Source of the DNA: Crotalaria pallida
Lineage: Eukaryota > Streptophyta > Magnoliopsida > Fabales > Fabaceae
Direction of reading: 5' to 3'
NCBI GenBank assembly: GCA_037953625.1
Contig: CM075652.1
Span: 56,537,501 to 56,601,500, forward strand
Length of the DNA stretch: 64,000 nucleotides
In this document: positions 42,488 through 54,344 of the stretch, one piece after another
Position numbering within the stretch: position 1 is the first letter of the stretch
How the letters are laid out: every line of letters begins with the position of its first letter
The notes under the pieces: generated by a model
What the model was told of the DNA's origin: nothing
Database searches by the model: none
The model's input: only the letters and a program-made list of their open reading frames with translations
Position numbers and translations under genes: made by a program

Positions 42488-44959
42488 TGTAACATCCTTA
42501 ATTTAATTCTAAGCCAAATTGGTATGTTAATAAACTTAGGGTGGAGAGAATGAAAATATTAAGTTAGAATTAGTTGAATAGAAGTGTAGTTTTGGAGTTA
42601 GAAACATAGAACTTTAGGAAATTAAAAATACAAGATTCCTAGCTCAAAACATGAATTCCACCGTTAGATGTGAAGTTGGATATATTTGGTAGCTTGCTTT
42701 AAAATTTGGGCAAGATCCAACGAATTACAAAGAAGTTATAGCCTTTTGAAGTAAAAATCTTAGCTAATAAATCGGTTTTTCCTCTGTCGCTCAAGCGAGA
42801 ACATGCTCGCTCCAGCGAAACGCATTAATTCAGACCCAAACTTACTGATTAGTTTTCGCTCAAGCGAGAACATGCTCGCTCCAACGAAAATTTGGTTCGC
42901 TTAAGTGATAAGCTTTTCTCTCAAACGAAAACGACTCGTGTCAACCCCAAAGTAACTGACCAATTTTCGCTCACGCGAAAAATCGCTCGCTCCAGCGAAA
43001 ATGCTCTGAGCAACTTAGTGAAAAATGCATTTTGGACCACAAAAATCGTGGCTTCCTATAGAAGCCATCATTTTCAGCCACAAAATCATACTCCCTCATG
43101 CAAACACACACAAAAACTAAGGTAACACATAACACACTCACAAACATCATCTTCTTCACATTTCCTCTCCTAGGGTTCAAGAACAAATTTCATCATCATC
43201 ACCTTGAAACCTAGAATCAAGAACAACAATCAACCTCAACCATCTTCATCATTAACACCTAATCAAGAACAAGCACCAAAAATCACTCCTCAACTCTCTC
43301 TCTCTCTCCCTCTCACGCCTCTCTCTCTCTCTCCCTCCTCAACTCCATTGGTTTCACGCTCCATAGCCATGGAAACTCTTGTGCACTCATAACTCATCAA
43401 GATCAAGTGAAGGAAAGCTCACTTCCCATATACAACCACCACAATAGGATTATTCATCATCATTGGATATTAACTATTTTGAGGTGGCAAGCGAAGCTCA
43501 AAAGATTCAAGGTTCCTAGGTTCTAAAAGCTAGGGCTCAAAGCAAGGTTCCTTATCCCTTATCGTTTGTGAGGTAAGGAGTGAGTGTTACCTTATCTTAG
43601 GGATGAGTTTCTAGTATGTATATAGTGCTTGCTAAGAGTTTGTTGTTAGTTTTAGGATTTTGCACCTTAGGGTAGTTGATAAAGCTGATAATTTGAACTT
43701 AGGAAATTAAGTAAATAATTAGGGAAAATAAATTGGAATGTGAAATTATTAATGATGATGTTATGCGTTATTATGTGTTATATGTACTTATATTTGCTAA
43801 GTGATTGAATGATGTTAAAGAATGATATATTGAATTTGGACTCAGAAAATGTGTATGTATTTAATAAATAATTGATGAGAAAAGAGAAAAATAATTGAAT
43901 GATGGATAATCAAACCAATAATATGATTGAGATAAGTACTTAATAAATAATATGATATAAAGATGTGTGGAATCCGACTGCGATGTGGCGCGAATCGGAT
44001 AGTCCACAACCAGAGTAAGATATAAATATGCGTGGAATCCGACTGCGATGTGGCGCGAATCGGATAGTCCACGAAAAGATTATGTGGTAATCCCTTGCGG
44101 CCGACTGCGATTGTGCGCGAACCGGTATCCGACTGCGATTGTGCGCGAATCGGATGAGTCCGCATCAAAGGATTACCCGGTGCTCCCTTGCGGCCGACTG
44201 CGATAGTACGTGAATCGGTGTCCGACTGGGATGTGGCGCGAATCGGACGAGTCCACGTCAAAGGAGTACCCCCCTCACTTGTGCATCCGACTGCGATGTG
44301 GCGCGAATCGGATCGTACGCTCCGACTACGATGTGGCGCGAATCAGATCGTACGCGCGGCCGACTGCGATGTGGCGCGAATCGGACCGTACGTAAAGATG
44401 AAAAGCTTACAATAATCTACAAAAAAAATATGAAAGATATGATAAAACATGAGAAATAAGAGAGGAAAGAATTATGAAAATAAATAAAGTGTTAAGTGAA
44501 TAGAATGAGAGAATTGATAACCTGTGTTTGATATGCATGTGAGCATGATATGGATGAATAGATGATTATGTGGATTATGTGATTTATGTGTGTTTGGCTT
44601 AGTCGGTTATTATGTCATATCAGAAACTGCTATTCCTATTTTATGTGTAATGCTCACCTCCTTACCATTTTTCCACAGGTACTGAGTCAGAGTTTACACC
44701 TGATCCGACCGAGCAGGAGTACTCTCCCTTACAGGGAGAGTACAGGGAGAGTAAGCTATATATTTAGGACATGGGAAATGTCCTGGGCCCTATGATGTTC
44801 CGATGTGGTTATTTTGATGTAAATATGTAAATATCTTTTTGGGTGGGCCTAGGGAAACTCCGTCCGTTTGACGGAAGATTTTTATAAGTTAAAAAGGAAA
44901 TTTTAAATTCACTATTTTCAATAATGGGTATTTAAGGGTAGTTAATGTAGGGTGTTACA
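42488..44959 (+). repeat. 3' LTR of the chromovirus
   Basis: 2472 bp, TGTAACATCC...GGGTGTTACA. Contents in order: hairpins of TTCGCT/AGCGAA with AGCGAG/CTCGCT (42787-43001), a TATA-like CTATAG at 43056, a leader rich in CTCTCTC, a donor-like AG|GTAAGG at 43573, the hairpin array (43964-44395), an acceptor-like TTTTTCCACAG at 44678, and a short duplication of ACAGGGAGAGTA at 44740. It has lost about 200 bp compared with the 5' copy. Confidence 0.92.
43964..44395 (+). repeat. Hairpin-unit array, 3' LTR copy
   Basis: About ten TCCGA...TCGGA units. Two consecutive three-way-junction groups: outer stems GGTAATCC/GGATTACC (44086-44093, 44170-44177) and GGTGCTCC/GGAGTACC (44179-44186, 44263-44270). 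Confidence 0.88.
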
Positions 44960-45708
44960 ATTTTGATTTAAATTTCTTCTGCAAAACTGATATCATCTAT
45001 TAGTGAGCAATTGGATATTTGTCATTGAAGCTTAGGAATAGAAGAATAGGCGCATGAGTAAAACTATTTTTCTGAAACCCAACAATATAAACAAAAATTA
45101 ATATAAAAATCAACAACAACATAACATAGAAAAGATTTAATAATATAAATCTTAGTAGCGGTGTGAGTGATTAAACATAAATTTAGTTTATCAATGTAAT
45201 TTTTAGTTTTTTTCGCAATTGATATTTAAAATTATTAATAATTATTCTCGGACTAATGGTCAATATCATATGAGAAAAAAAATCAAAGATAATATTGTTA
45301 AAGACATTTGGTTTGTTATTAATAGTTTTAATTTTCTTCATTAAAAAAATAGTTTTAATTTTTTTGTCACAATAAAAAAAACAAAAAAACAAGTTTACAT
45401 CAAGCATAAAATCAAATCCTATTTTTACATAGGGTGATTTTTATATATTACAATAGACAAAATATATTATAGAAGGAAAATCCAATCCTACTATTATATA
45501 AGATGATTACATTTGGTTTGTTATTAATAGTTTTAATTCTCTTGTCACAATAAAAAAACAAAAAACAAAAAAATATTTACATCAAGCATAAAATCAAATC
45601 CTATTTTTATATAATATGATTTTTATTTATTACAATAGACCAAATATATTATAGAATAAAAATAAAATCTTATTATTATATTGTCACAGTCATAAATAAA
45701 GTTTTCTT
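44960..45708. other. AT-rich gap with a tandem duplication
   Basis: Contains two diverged direct copies of a ~200-bp AT-rich block (about 45304-45508 and 45508-45690, sharing CATCAAGCATAAAATCAAAT). No gene was identified. Confidence 0.6.
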
Positions 45709-45724
45709 AAATTAAAGCTTGAAT

Positions 45725-45885
45725 GGGACACGGGTGCTAGTAGCCCCGGGTTCGATTCCCACTAAAAACATCCCGCTGGGAGAGCCAGCCACGCAGCTCG
45801 CTCCGGATTAGTCTCAAGAGCTCCCTGGTATTAAGGGTGCTCTTGGGGATACCGGTGATTCCTCAAGGAATACGGACCAAAAAAA
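45725..45885 (+). mobile_element. 5'-truncated tRNA-derived SINE
   Basis: Carries a B-box-like GGTTCGATTCC (45749-45759) and ends in a poly-A run. It is flanked by a 16-bp duplication AAATTAAAGCTTGAAT (45709-45724 and 45886-45901), typical of LINE-assisted insertion. The A box is missing, so it is truncated at the 5' side. Confidence 0.85.
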
Positions 45886-46029
45886 AAATTAAAGCTTGAA
45901 TTTCTCAGGAAGATGAAATGGTAGGATTAGATATATCGACCACCGTCACATGTCATCTTCTCATTTTCCACTGTTTGCGTGACTAAAGATGTCATTGATG
46001 CATATAACAATAAATAACCATATTCCTTA

Positions 46030-46810
46030 GTAGTTTATGATAGTCACTCTAAAACAATGCAACATTAGATTTTGATGTACTCTATTGTCACCCGCAATTG
46101 AAGAATCGATCACTATAAAAAAAACAAACTGGTTGAACATCATTTACTTTGTCGACTCCTCCACTTGTCTTTCTCCACTCCCTAACATCACAATCAATTA
46201 GTTATACCCAAATCAAAATTTTGATCAATGGTACACACAAATTACACAAATAATTGTTGAATTAAAATAAGTGGGCAATTAAAGAGAAACTTAAGAATCA
46301 AATAATATAAATTAAAATAAGCAAGAATTATTAAAATTAGAAAAATTTAATGACGAAAAAGTAAATAAAAAATTTGAAGGCGAATATAATTGTGAGATTG
46401 TTGTTTACCTAAATATTCATAAGTTTGTGAGTCAATTAACATAAGTGCTAAAATATTATTGAAGAGTCATCAAATACATATTGCGTACTATATATAATGA
46501 TTTGAAAAACTTGTCAAACTAAGGATAATGATTTAACAGATAAGATTAAATAAATTTTAAATATAAGGATAATGATTTCACATATGCGATTAAATAAATT
46601 TTGAAACTAAGGATAATGATTTCACAGATAAAATTAAATAAATTTAAATTATTTATTTAATTTTCAACAACTAAGGATAATTATTTCACAGATAGATAAT
46701 GATTATCTTCCTAAAATCGCTCTGATGCGAGTATTCCTTAAGCGAACAAACATGAGTCCTCGAAAATATATTTGACAAACGTGGTGCCTCGAATAGGCTA
46801 AAAATTGTTA
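46030..46810 (-). mobile_element. Helitron fragment, reverse orientation
   Basis: Its complement matches the 5' third of Helitron B (24190-24960), including the TTCGAGGCACCACG block (about 46780-46797) and GTTCGCTTAAGGAATACTCG (46728-46748). The left boundary is lost and no CTRR/hairpin end was found, so it is a fragment. Confidence 0.65.
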
Positions 46811-47146
46811 TGCGACACACGTTCGTATATGGTAAATTACTGACGCCTAACTTAGGAGCGTATTTTATAATTTATAATTAATATAATTATGCACTGATTT
46901 GATGAAGATATGTAAACGAAAATCTTTTCCATATCATTTTTAAAATATATATTTTTTGGTTTACCTACTTTCCTTTTTATGCCTTTTTTTTCTAAATAGA
47001 TCAGATTTGTCAATGAATTCTATTTTTTCATTTCAGTAGCATTGATGCCTCTTGAGACATTGGGTAACTGGTATCAAACAATTTCATTATTTTAAATAAT
47101 TTTTTATAATCAGGTTTAAGCTTGGTGCCTTAGCTTGTTAAATTGT

Positions 47147-47222
<76 letters not shown>

Positions 47223-47640
47223 GATCTATCTAATGTGTGTTTGATATAGCTAAAAAAGTTTGATTTTGATTATATTTATATAAATTATAATTTGTTATAA
47301 GTATAATGTGTTAAAATTTAATTTGTTTATATTTAAGTATCTTAGCTAAAAAGTGAATTTAAAGTTAATCTGTTTAGTTTGATTTGAGTAAAAAAATTAT
47401 TATTTTTTACAATATAAATTACAAAAAGGATATAGATGTGTGCAACATAAAGGAATATTGAAGTTGTGGAAGGGTATAACAGAAAAAGTGAAATGGCATG
47501 AAAAATAATCTTTAGTGAAATGATCGTAAGCTTCTTTTATTTAGATTGGTTTTTGAGATTATTTTCTTAAAAAATTATCTTCTTTTATAATTTAATCTAA
47601 GTTACCAATCAAGCATAAATTATAAAAGAAGCTTATTTTC
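46811..47640. repeat. Gap with (AT)n microsatellite
   Basis: A pure AT dinucleotide run of about 35 repeats occupies 47149-47219. Nothing else was recognised in the gap. Confidence 0.85.
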
Positions 47641-47646
47641 TTTATG

Positions 47647-48660
47647 GTATGGTATGTTTGGCCCGTGGAATTGAGTATAGAATTAGGGGTTGGAATTGGA
47701 ATTGAGGCTCAGAATTAGAATTATGGTGTTTGGTTGTGCGTTTAGAATTGGAATCACAATTCCAAACCCAATTCTATGGAATTAGATTATAAATAAAAAT
47801 ACATAAACTCAATTTATACTCCTAAGTCTCAGAATTACAATTCCATACTTTATAGAATTGACTATCGTGAGTTTAAAAATAAAACATGCTACCTCTCCAT
47901 TGGTCCATCCTAAAGGTGAAAATTCGGGCTACCCAGTCGGGTTCAAACAATGATTAGGCTGGGCCAAAAAGGCCCGGATGAAATTTGGGCCTAAAATCAT
48001 ATAGCTAAATCTGATAGTCGGTCGACTTTTTAACTAGATTAGGCATGCGGTTTTTAGGTGATATTAGCGGGTCGACCTGGAGCTATGCTAGTTCTGGTTT
48101 TGTTAAAGCAGACTAAAAAGATCTGACATCTGTCTGAGTTGTACTTTGAGAGTTTAAACTTGCCTATTTATCGGGCTTAAGTGGGTCGACCAAATAGGGT
48201 TAGACTTTTTTGCCAAGCTCCAATCCATCCCATTGTTTCATATTCTCCTATTCTCCACTATAAGAATCTTTTCATCTTCATGATTCCCTTTTCCCCTCCC
48301 CTCTATTATCCACCACCTTTAGAATATATGATTCTTGGTAGCAAACCATCCAAATGTTACCATGATAGAAGCAATGGTTGTGACATACAAAAAAGGTTGT
48401 TGCAGTGACGAGCACGAATGGTGACGACACGAGGCACAAACAATAAAATATAATTAATTTAATTTTTTGAATTCTACATCTTATGCCCAAACAATAGAAT
48501 TAGAAATTGAATTTGAAATTCCAATTCTGTATTCTAATTTTTTTTTATACAATCCAAATATAAAAAATCACAATTCCAACTCAATTCCAATTCCGACAGA
48601 ATTGGAATTGGAGTTACAATTTCAAACTGCAATTGCAATTCCGTGCACCAAATAAACACT
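47647..48660. mobile_element. PIF/Harbinger-like inverted-repeat element
   Basis: Left end GTATGTTTGGCCCGTGGAATTG and right end CAATTCCGTGCACCAAATAA are imperfect inverted copies, and both sides carry clusters of GGAATTG/CAATTCC. The GTTTGG..GTGGAATT terminus is typical of PIF/Harbinger MITEs. The expected 3-bp duplication could not be assigned. The centre (47900-48400) is non-coding. Confidence 0.5.
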
Positions 48661-48724
48661 AAAAATAATCTAAAACAACAATTTTATTATATACCAAACA
48701 TGCTTTACATTGTTAATCATGAAT

Positions 48725-50662
48725 ATATATGTTATCATAAAGATTTAATCATTTTAAAATGATCTTATAAAGCTTAATATATTGAGAATAAAAACATCTT
48801 ATTTGATATGAATTTTATTATATACCAATGTTTTATTTATATTTTGTTAATGAATCGAATTAGAAATAAAAGTTCTAAATTCATAACCCTTCATAAAAAA
48901 GTTATGAACATATTATATATATGTTATGGTCCCAAGTCATATGTAATCAATTTCCGATTCTAACATTTCATCATTGAAAGGATGAAGAGCAATTGTGCAT
49001 ACATGACTTGGAAAACTAATGAACCTACATATTCCATCATGGACATGTATTTGGACACAAGAACAAGGACATGCAATTTTGTTCGTCATATTCTTCATGG
49101 ACATATGCAGGTACATTTTCGCTATATTCCTTCTGGATGATTTAATATGAAAATGTCTAGTTTAAATAATAATTTTTCATCTTTGTAATATATCCCATTA
49201 ATTTTTTTTGTTACAATAATCAACAATAGAACTATACACCTCAAAATCAATCAAGATGAAAACTTGATGAAACTTATGATTTCATTGACATGAAGTTTAC
49301 TTGAGCCTATAAATGAATATATTTAATTTGCAAACCATTTCTTTGAACATTTCTTTACAAAGTTTTGTGGTTGCACCATATATATTTTGTTTCATCAATG
49401 TTACCGTTTAGAAACGCACTGTTTACATTCATCTAATGAAGCTCAAGATCAAAACGAATCATAAATGTCATTATATTGCTAAAAGAGTCTTTAAAAAAAA
49501 ACTAAAGAGAAAATATTTTTACAATAAATGTCTTTCTTTTGAGTGACAAAAGAGTCAAAAATATACATTTATCATCATCGGACTTCAAACCCTCAAGTAA
49601 AGTGACAAAATCAAAAATGTTATTCTATTTCATTGGTTTAACATATTTATTTGTTACATTAATCCACTTGTGAGAGTTTGAACTTTGCATGACTCTAAAG
49701 AAGTTGATTAAATCATCGTTCATCATCTTAATATCGGCCCTTACGTTCTTGGCGAAAAACAATATAATCACTTGGATTACACATCTCCCCCCTCCCCCCT
49801 CTCTCTCACATAAATCATTAATGGCATTGCTCTCAAGGTTTTAAATGGGGGGCTAATCATTACTGTCATATTCTGGATATGTCATTCGAACAATGCCAAA
49901 ATTAGAAACATTATCATTGTTAATAACAATCATAGGAAGAGAAAGAAATTTCTCTAAAAAAATATTTATAACCTTATCTTCCCTCTCAAACTTGCATCCT
50001 AAGAATTCAATAATTTAATGTCTCAAAGCACCTAATAGAGGGGGCACAAAACACATAACCCTTAGACCCTTTCAGAATATCCAACAAAGTAAGCTCCATT
50101 TGGCATTTAAAGCCTTGCCTTACCCGAACAACCCTAAATCTAAAAATAATTTATCCTAGCCTTTTAGATGTCCATAATTCATATAGGTTTTTGCTAATGC
50201 GTGATCATATATTGATATATGTGGCTTAAATGAGAGATCGTTAGATATTTAACTAATTTGTGGGCCTATATATTTTATTGATAATGTATTATATGCTATC
50301 ATAAAGATTAAGCCCTTTTAAAGTGATCTTTTAAGGCTTAATGTATTGAAATTAAGGACATCTCATTTGGTATGGAATTTATAATGTGTAGATACCAAAT
50401 TTAATTCTTATTTCAACTTTGTTGATGGGTCGAAATAGAAATAAGATTCATGAAAGGCTATGAACTTATTATAAATATGTTATGATCCCTAAGTCATATG
50501 TAATCAATTTCTTATTCTAACATTCCATCATTAGAAATGATCAAGAGCAATTGTGCATACATGTTGGAAGACAAATGAACCTACATATTCTATCATGGAC
50601 ATGGATTTTGACACAAGATTAAGGACATCCAAGTCTGTTCATCATATTCTATAATGACATAT
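48725..50662 (-). mobile_element. Decayed Ty1/copia element
   Basis: Two direct repeats of ~380 bp (48725-49107 and 50285-50662), sharing for example AAGTCATATGTAATCAATTT, look like degenerate LTRs. Between them, on the minus strand at 49425-49385, the RT motif NSAFLNGNIDE is readable. Interruptions and large deletions have removed the rest. Confidence 0.6.
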
Positions 50663-51330
50663 AGGGATTATATGTACCTCCATTGTCGATGAATCTACCC
50701 CCATCATTTAAGACCTTAAGAATCCTACTAGTAATATCATGCCCTAAAATATGCCAATATTTCTGGAAAAAAAGTGTTGAAAAATCATCAGAGACAGGAG
50801 CCATTAGAGGATGCATTTGTTGGATAGCTAAATTAATTTCAACAATAGTAAAAGGACTATCCAACAAAGCACCCTCGTCATGGATAATTTTATCATAAAG
50901 TAAATCACCAAGATTTTGTACATGAGGAGAACTAAAGGAAAATAAATTACCATAAAACTGGTCAAGGACCTGTGTAATACTTTAATGCACGACCAAACAC
51001 AAAAGTCTTGTCCTCCCTCTTAATCTTTTTAATGGTATATGCCTCCATGCGCCTTCCCGTGAAAAATTTTGGAGTTTTTGTCTCCATGCTTGTGCCATAA
51101 GGCTCTACTTCTTTAGTGCCACATCACCTCTTCCTCATGTCATAGAGAAGCCTGCTTGTCTTTTAACTCTTTGAAACCAGCTAAAGAAATTGGGTTTGCA
51201 TCCCAGTGACAATTATCATCCAGCTTTTTCTCAACCTTCAAGATCTCCCTTTTAAGACTTCTCGTTGTGTTCTTCTTGAGACAAAGTATGAGATTTTGCA
51301 TAACACCAACCTTTTGAATTCCATCTCTAG
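50649..51330 (-). pseudogene. LINE (L1-type) ORF2 fragment
   Basis: The minus-strand frame 50867-50649 encodes AIQQMHPLMAPVSDDFSTLFF and then QKYWHIL, the N-terminal part of a plant LINE reverse transcriptase (M.P.KAPGPDG.. FFQK.W). Upstream on the same strand (about 51120-51040) frames with KHGDKNSKIFHGKA match the linker between endonuclease and RT. Stops and frameshifts break it. Confidence 0.75.
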
Positions 51331-51349
51331 TGGCACATCTCCAAGCCGC

Positions 51350-51463
51350 TTATTTGAAACAAGTTATAAACTATCGGATTTATTTGAAACGAAAAAAAAT
51401 TAAGGGACGAAATTGCAATTGCAATAAAAAAATAACTTATAAGACAAATCTAATAGTTTTGCC
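51350..51463. mobile_element. Half copy of the fold-back MITE
   Basis: Matches the right arm of the MITE at 21077-21572 (GGATTTATTTGAAACGAAAA ... CTAATAGTTTTGCC). Only one arm is present. Confidence 0.8.
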
Positions 51464-51536
51464 TAATCAACATATATTAAAATAGGAGAAGTTGAGGGTT
51501 ATTTTTTACTTTCCCTCCATGATAGTTTTTCCCTCA

Positions 51537-51660
51537 TAAATTTCTTTCTAATCCTAGCCATCCATTGCAAGTAAATCACATCCGTTCATATCCATCCTAA
51601 ATTTCTTTCTAATCCTAGCGATCCATTACAAGTAAATCACATCCGTCCATATCATTTTTA
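51537..51660. repeat. Two-copy ~61-bp tandem repeat
   Basis: AAATTTCTTTCTAATCCTAG... occurs at about 51537 and 51598 with a few differences. Confidence 0.8.
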
Positions 51661-51936
51661 ATCTTTTCATTTTCTTTGGTTGTTATAGAAAGCAAGTAAT
51701 CATGGAAAACTTGAACATATCACCTACATGTAAATTTTCTTCATTCACTGCATGTAAAAAGTGAGAAGGTTCTCGAAGATTTCAGTGCAGAAATAAAATT
51801 GGTAAGTAAAACAAAAACTATAGTACGTAACTTTTTTATGATATATGTGCTGTCGTTTTATGTCTGTCTCTAGAGTCAAAAAGTCAGATTCTTCAAAGAG
51901 TTCTAGAAATATCTATAGTTAAGATGACAAGAAATT

Positions 51937-52521
51937 GAAAGAAGATTTCCACAAAATCTATGCAAGTTTGCTATATAAACCCAGTACAGTATAGCCCGAA
52001 AAAATTCTCACAATGACATTGTAAACGTGTGTGTATAATAATTTTTGCAGATGAGGATTCAATTAAGTATATTTTATTTCCTTATTTACCATAAACATTA
52101 AACATATAAACAGTTAGTATTTTTTTTTAATTGGTAGAAAGCTTTTCTTTCAATTTATCATTTCTTAATACCACTTGCAATCAGTTTTTTATACCACTTG
52201 CAAAAAAAAAAAAAATGTATAAAGAAGGAAACCTTGGTTGTTTGAGCTTATGAACAGTTAGTATTTTTTTTTTTAAAAAAAAATGGTGGAAAGCCGTCCT
52301 TTCAACTGAAAGAAGATTTACACAAAATCTATGCAAGTTTGCTATATAAACCCAATATAGTGAAAAAATTCTCACAATGACATTGTAAACGTGTGTGTAT
52401 AATAATTTTTGCACATGAGGATTCAATTAAGTATATTTTATTTCCTTATTTACCATAAACATTAAGCATATGAACAGTTAGTATTTTTTTTTAATCGGTA
52501 GAAAGCCTTCGTTTCGATTAG
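51937..52521 (+). repeat. Duplicated ~215-bp block with TATA box
   Basis: Copies at 51937-52152 and 52308-52521 are about 95% identical, 371 bp apart. Each has CTATATAAACCC (TATA at 51972 and 52343), then a leader-like segment. The tail (GAACAGTTAGTATTTTTTTT...GGTAGAAAGC) is present a third time at about 52251-52305. No ORF follows either copy. Confidence 0.8.
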
Positions 52522-53124
52522 TATTTTTTTTAATTTTTTTTTGGGTATTTTTAGGTGTTTGAATTTTGCTCAAACATTTCTTAATACAGGGACTTGAGAC
52601 TTGATGGTGCACAAAAGAAGATCAAAGAATGTGAAGAAGTAAGTGAAATTCTTTTCAATATTGTGTTGATCTTTAACACAATATTTCTTTTTTTTTTTTA
52701 TAATATGTTGATCATGAAAGCATTCATTTCAATTTATCATTTCAATTTTTGTTTAAACATATTACCCTTTTAATTTTATTTTATGTGTTTATTTTTTTTG
52801 GTATTTTTAAGTCTTTGAATTTCGCTCAAACATTTCTTAATAGTGTTTATTTTTTTTGGGTTGTTTCATATATTATAATTTTTTTCAAAATATTTTTCAC
52901 ATTTTATCTAATTATAAGTATTATATTTCGATTTGATTACATAAATTTGTATGATCATAAATACTATTATTTTTTCTTTGTAAATTTGTAATAATTAAAA
53001 TAAATACCATATAAAATATAATTCCAAAAAATGATAAATTTATTGTCTCTAAAAAAATAGTCACATGTAAATAAAATTAATGTTTAATGTTTGAACAAAT
53101 TAAAAGAATAGCAAAATTTTTGAT

Positions 53125-53152
53125 CCGTGCATCGCACGGGTAATTTTCCTAG
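53125..53152 (+). mobile_element. Helitron 3' end
   Basis: Hairpin CCGTGC-ATC-GCACGG (53125-53139), then ten bases, CTAG (53149-53152) and T. The matching 5' end was not located; the duplicated blocks upstream may be its body. Confidence 0.7.
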
Positions 53153-53709
53153 TAATAATAATAATAATATTTTGTAACACGTAGCAATGAATTTTAAAAA
53201 GACATCAAAACTTATACATCAAAAATTTAGAAATTTTATAATTGATATATGCATTTTACATATACTTTCACCAATTAGCTCAAATAATTTAATATTTGAT
53301 CAATTGGTAAATCTCTGAAATAATTTATGGGCATATTAATTCCTCAAATTGATTAATTATTTAAATTATTTGTATTCTAATAAAAATGTTTAATTTTTTA
53401 AAATATGATATAGTATTATATAAATATTGCATACATCAATATTAATTTAAAATAATTCATATTTATTGATTAAACGATGTAACTTTTTCCCTAAAAAAAA
53501 GATGTAACTATTTCCAAAAAAAAAAAACATGTGAACGTTACTATTCACCATTGAGAAGAAGTAAGGAGTCATATTATAATTATAATATTTAAAGTTTAAA
53601 ATACTCCAAAATATATAGATTAATTCACTGCTCAAATATAAGTCAAAACAATACCCTTAGTAAAAAAACATGGTCAAAGCGTTAAGAAAAAAAGTCAAAC
53701 CGTTCATTT

Positions 53710-53813
53710 TTTGGTTTACATGGGAGGTCTGGGACTAGATCGAACCCATGACCTGGGGGAGGGGGAAATCCTAAGTGTCCTTGCAGCCACCAACTGGGCT
53801 GTCTTACGTGGAC
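53710..53813 (-). mobile_element. tRNA-derived SINE
   Basis: On the minus strand, an A-box-like CAGTTGGTGGC region and a B-box-like GGTTCGATC, ending in A-rich sequence. A perfect 17-bp duplication AGTCAAACCGTTCATTT flanks it (53693-53709, 53814-53830). About 104 bp, similar to the copy at 55460-55566. Confidence 0.85.
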
Positions 53814-53830
53814 AGTCAAACCGTTCATTT

Positions 53831-54313
53831 GCTATACTGTTATTAGTTTTAGAATAAAAAAGCAACATCTAAAAACCTAATAAAAATGCAATAAAGCATA
53901 CATGAAGGGTAAAGGGTTCAAACACATTAATAAGTAGCAAAAATATTATAATTATAATATTAAAAACCTTTATATATAAACATAATATAAGTTTTTTATT
54001 TAAAAAAAACTTTTTTTTCCTGATATCATTTCTCTTCAAAATAAGGAATCTTTTGGGATAAAATTTGTAAAATATCACATATTTAATTGTCTCTAACTAG
54101 TTTTTTATTTAGTTAGAATGATACAGTATGATATCCATTAAATATATAAATAATTCGAATTTGGAAAATAAAAAATTACTACTTCTGTAATTGATATAGT
54201 TTTTTTTTATTTTTATATCCACTTAAATTAATAATAATTTAATTACATATAATATTTCCAATTTATAATTATTATTTATGGTTTTATTGAGTTTTTATTT
54301 AACTTTTAGTCAA
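53831..54313. other. AT-rich gap
   Basis: No gene or element end recognised before the Helitron-like terminus at 54314. Confidence 0.5.
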
Positions 54314-54344
54314 CTTGTGCATCGCACAGGGTAAAAAGAACTAA
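54314..54344 (+). mobile_element. Probable Helitron 3' end, variant
   Basis: Hairpin CTTGTGC-ATC-GCACAGG followed by CTAA (54341-54344) and T, which fits CTRR. It resembles the end at 53125-53152. Confidence 0.6.

Larger units (their letters stand above)
28164..44959 (+). mobile_element. Tekay/Del-type Ty3 chromovirus, decayed, with nested insert
   Basis: Order: 5' LTR remnant, PBS, gag, protease, reverse transcriptase, RNase H, integrase, chromodomain-like tail, PPT, 3' LTR. The coding region carries several stops and frameshifts, and the RT catalytic motif is changed, so the copy is dead. A second retrotransposon (32899-41276) interrupts integrase. The 5' LTR has lost its first ~1.3 kb and the 3' LTR has lost ~200 bp near its end relative to the 5' copy. 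Because the left end is truncated, no target duplication can be checked. Confidence 0.9.

Noticed and set aside
43842..44415. Arg/Ser/Asp repeat proteins in the LTR
   Set aside because: Both strands are open only because the hairpin units avoid stops; there is no conserved frame between LTR copies.
53711..53813. tRNA gene candidate from A-box/B-box-like motifs
   Set aside because: No cloverleaf with paired acceptor stem; flanking 17-bp duplication shows it is a SINE.
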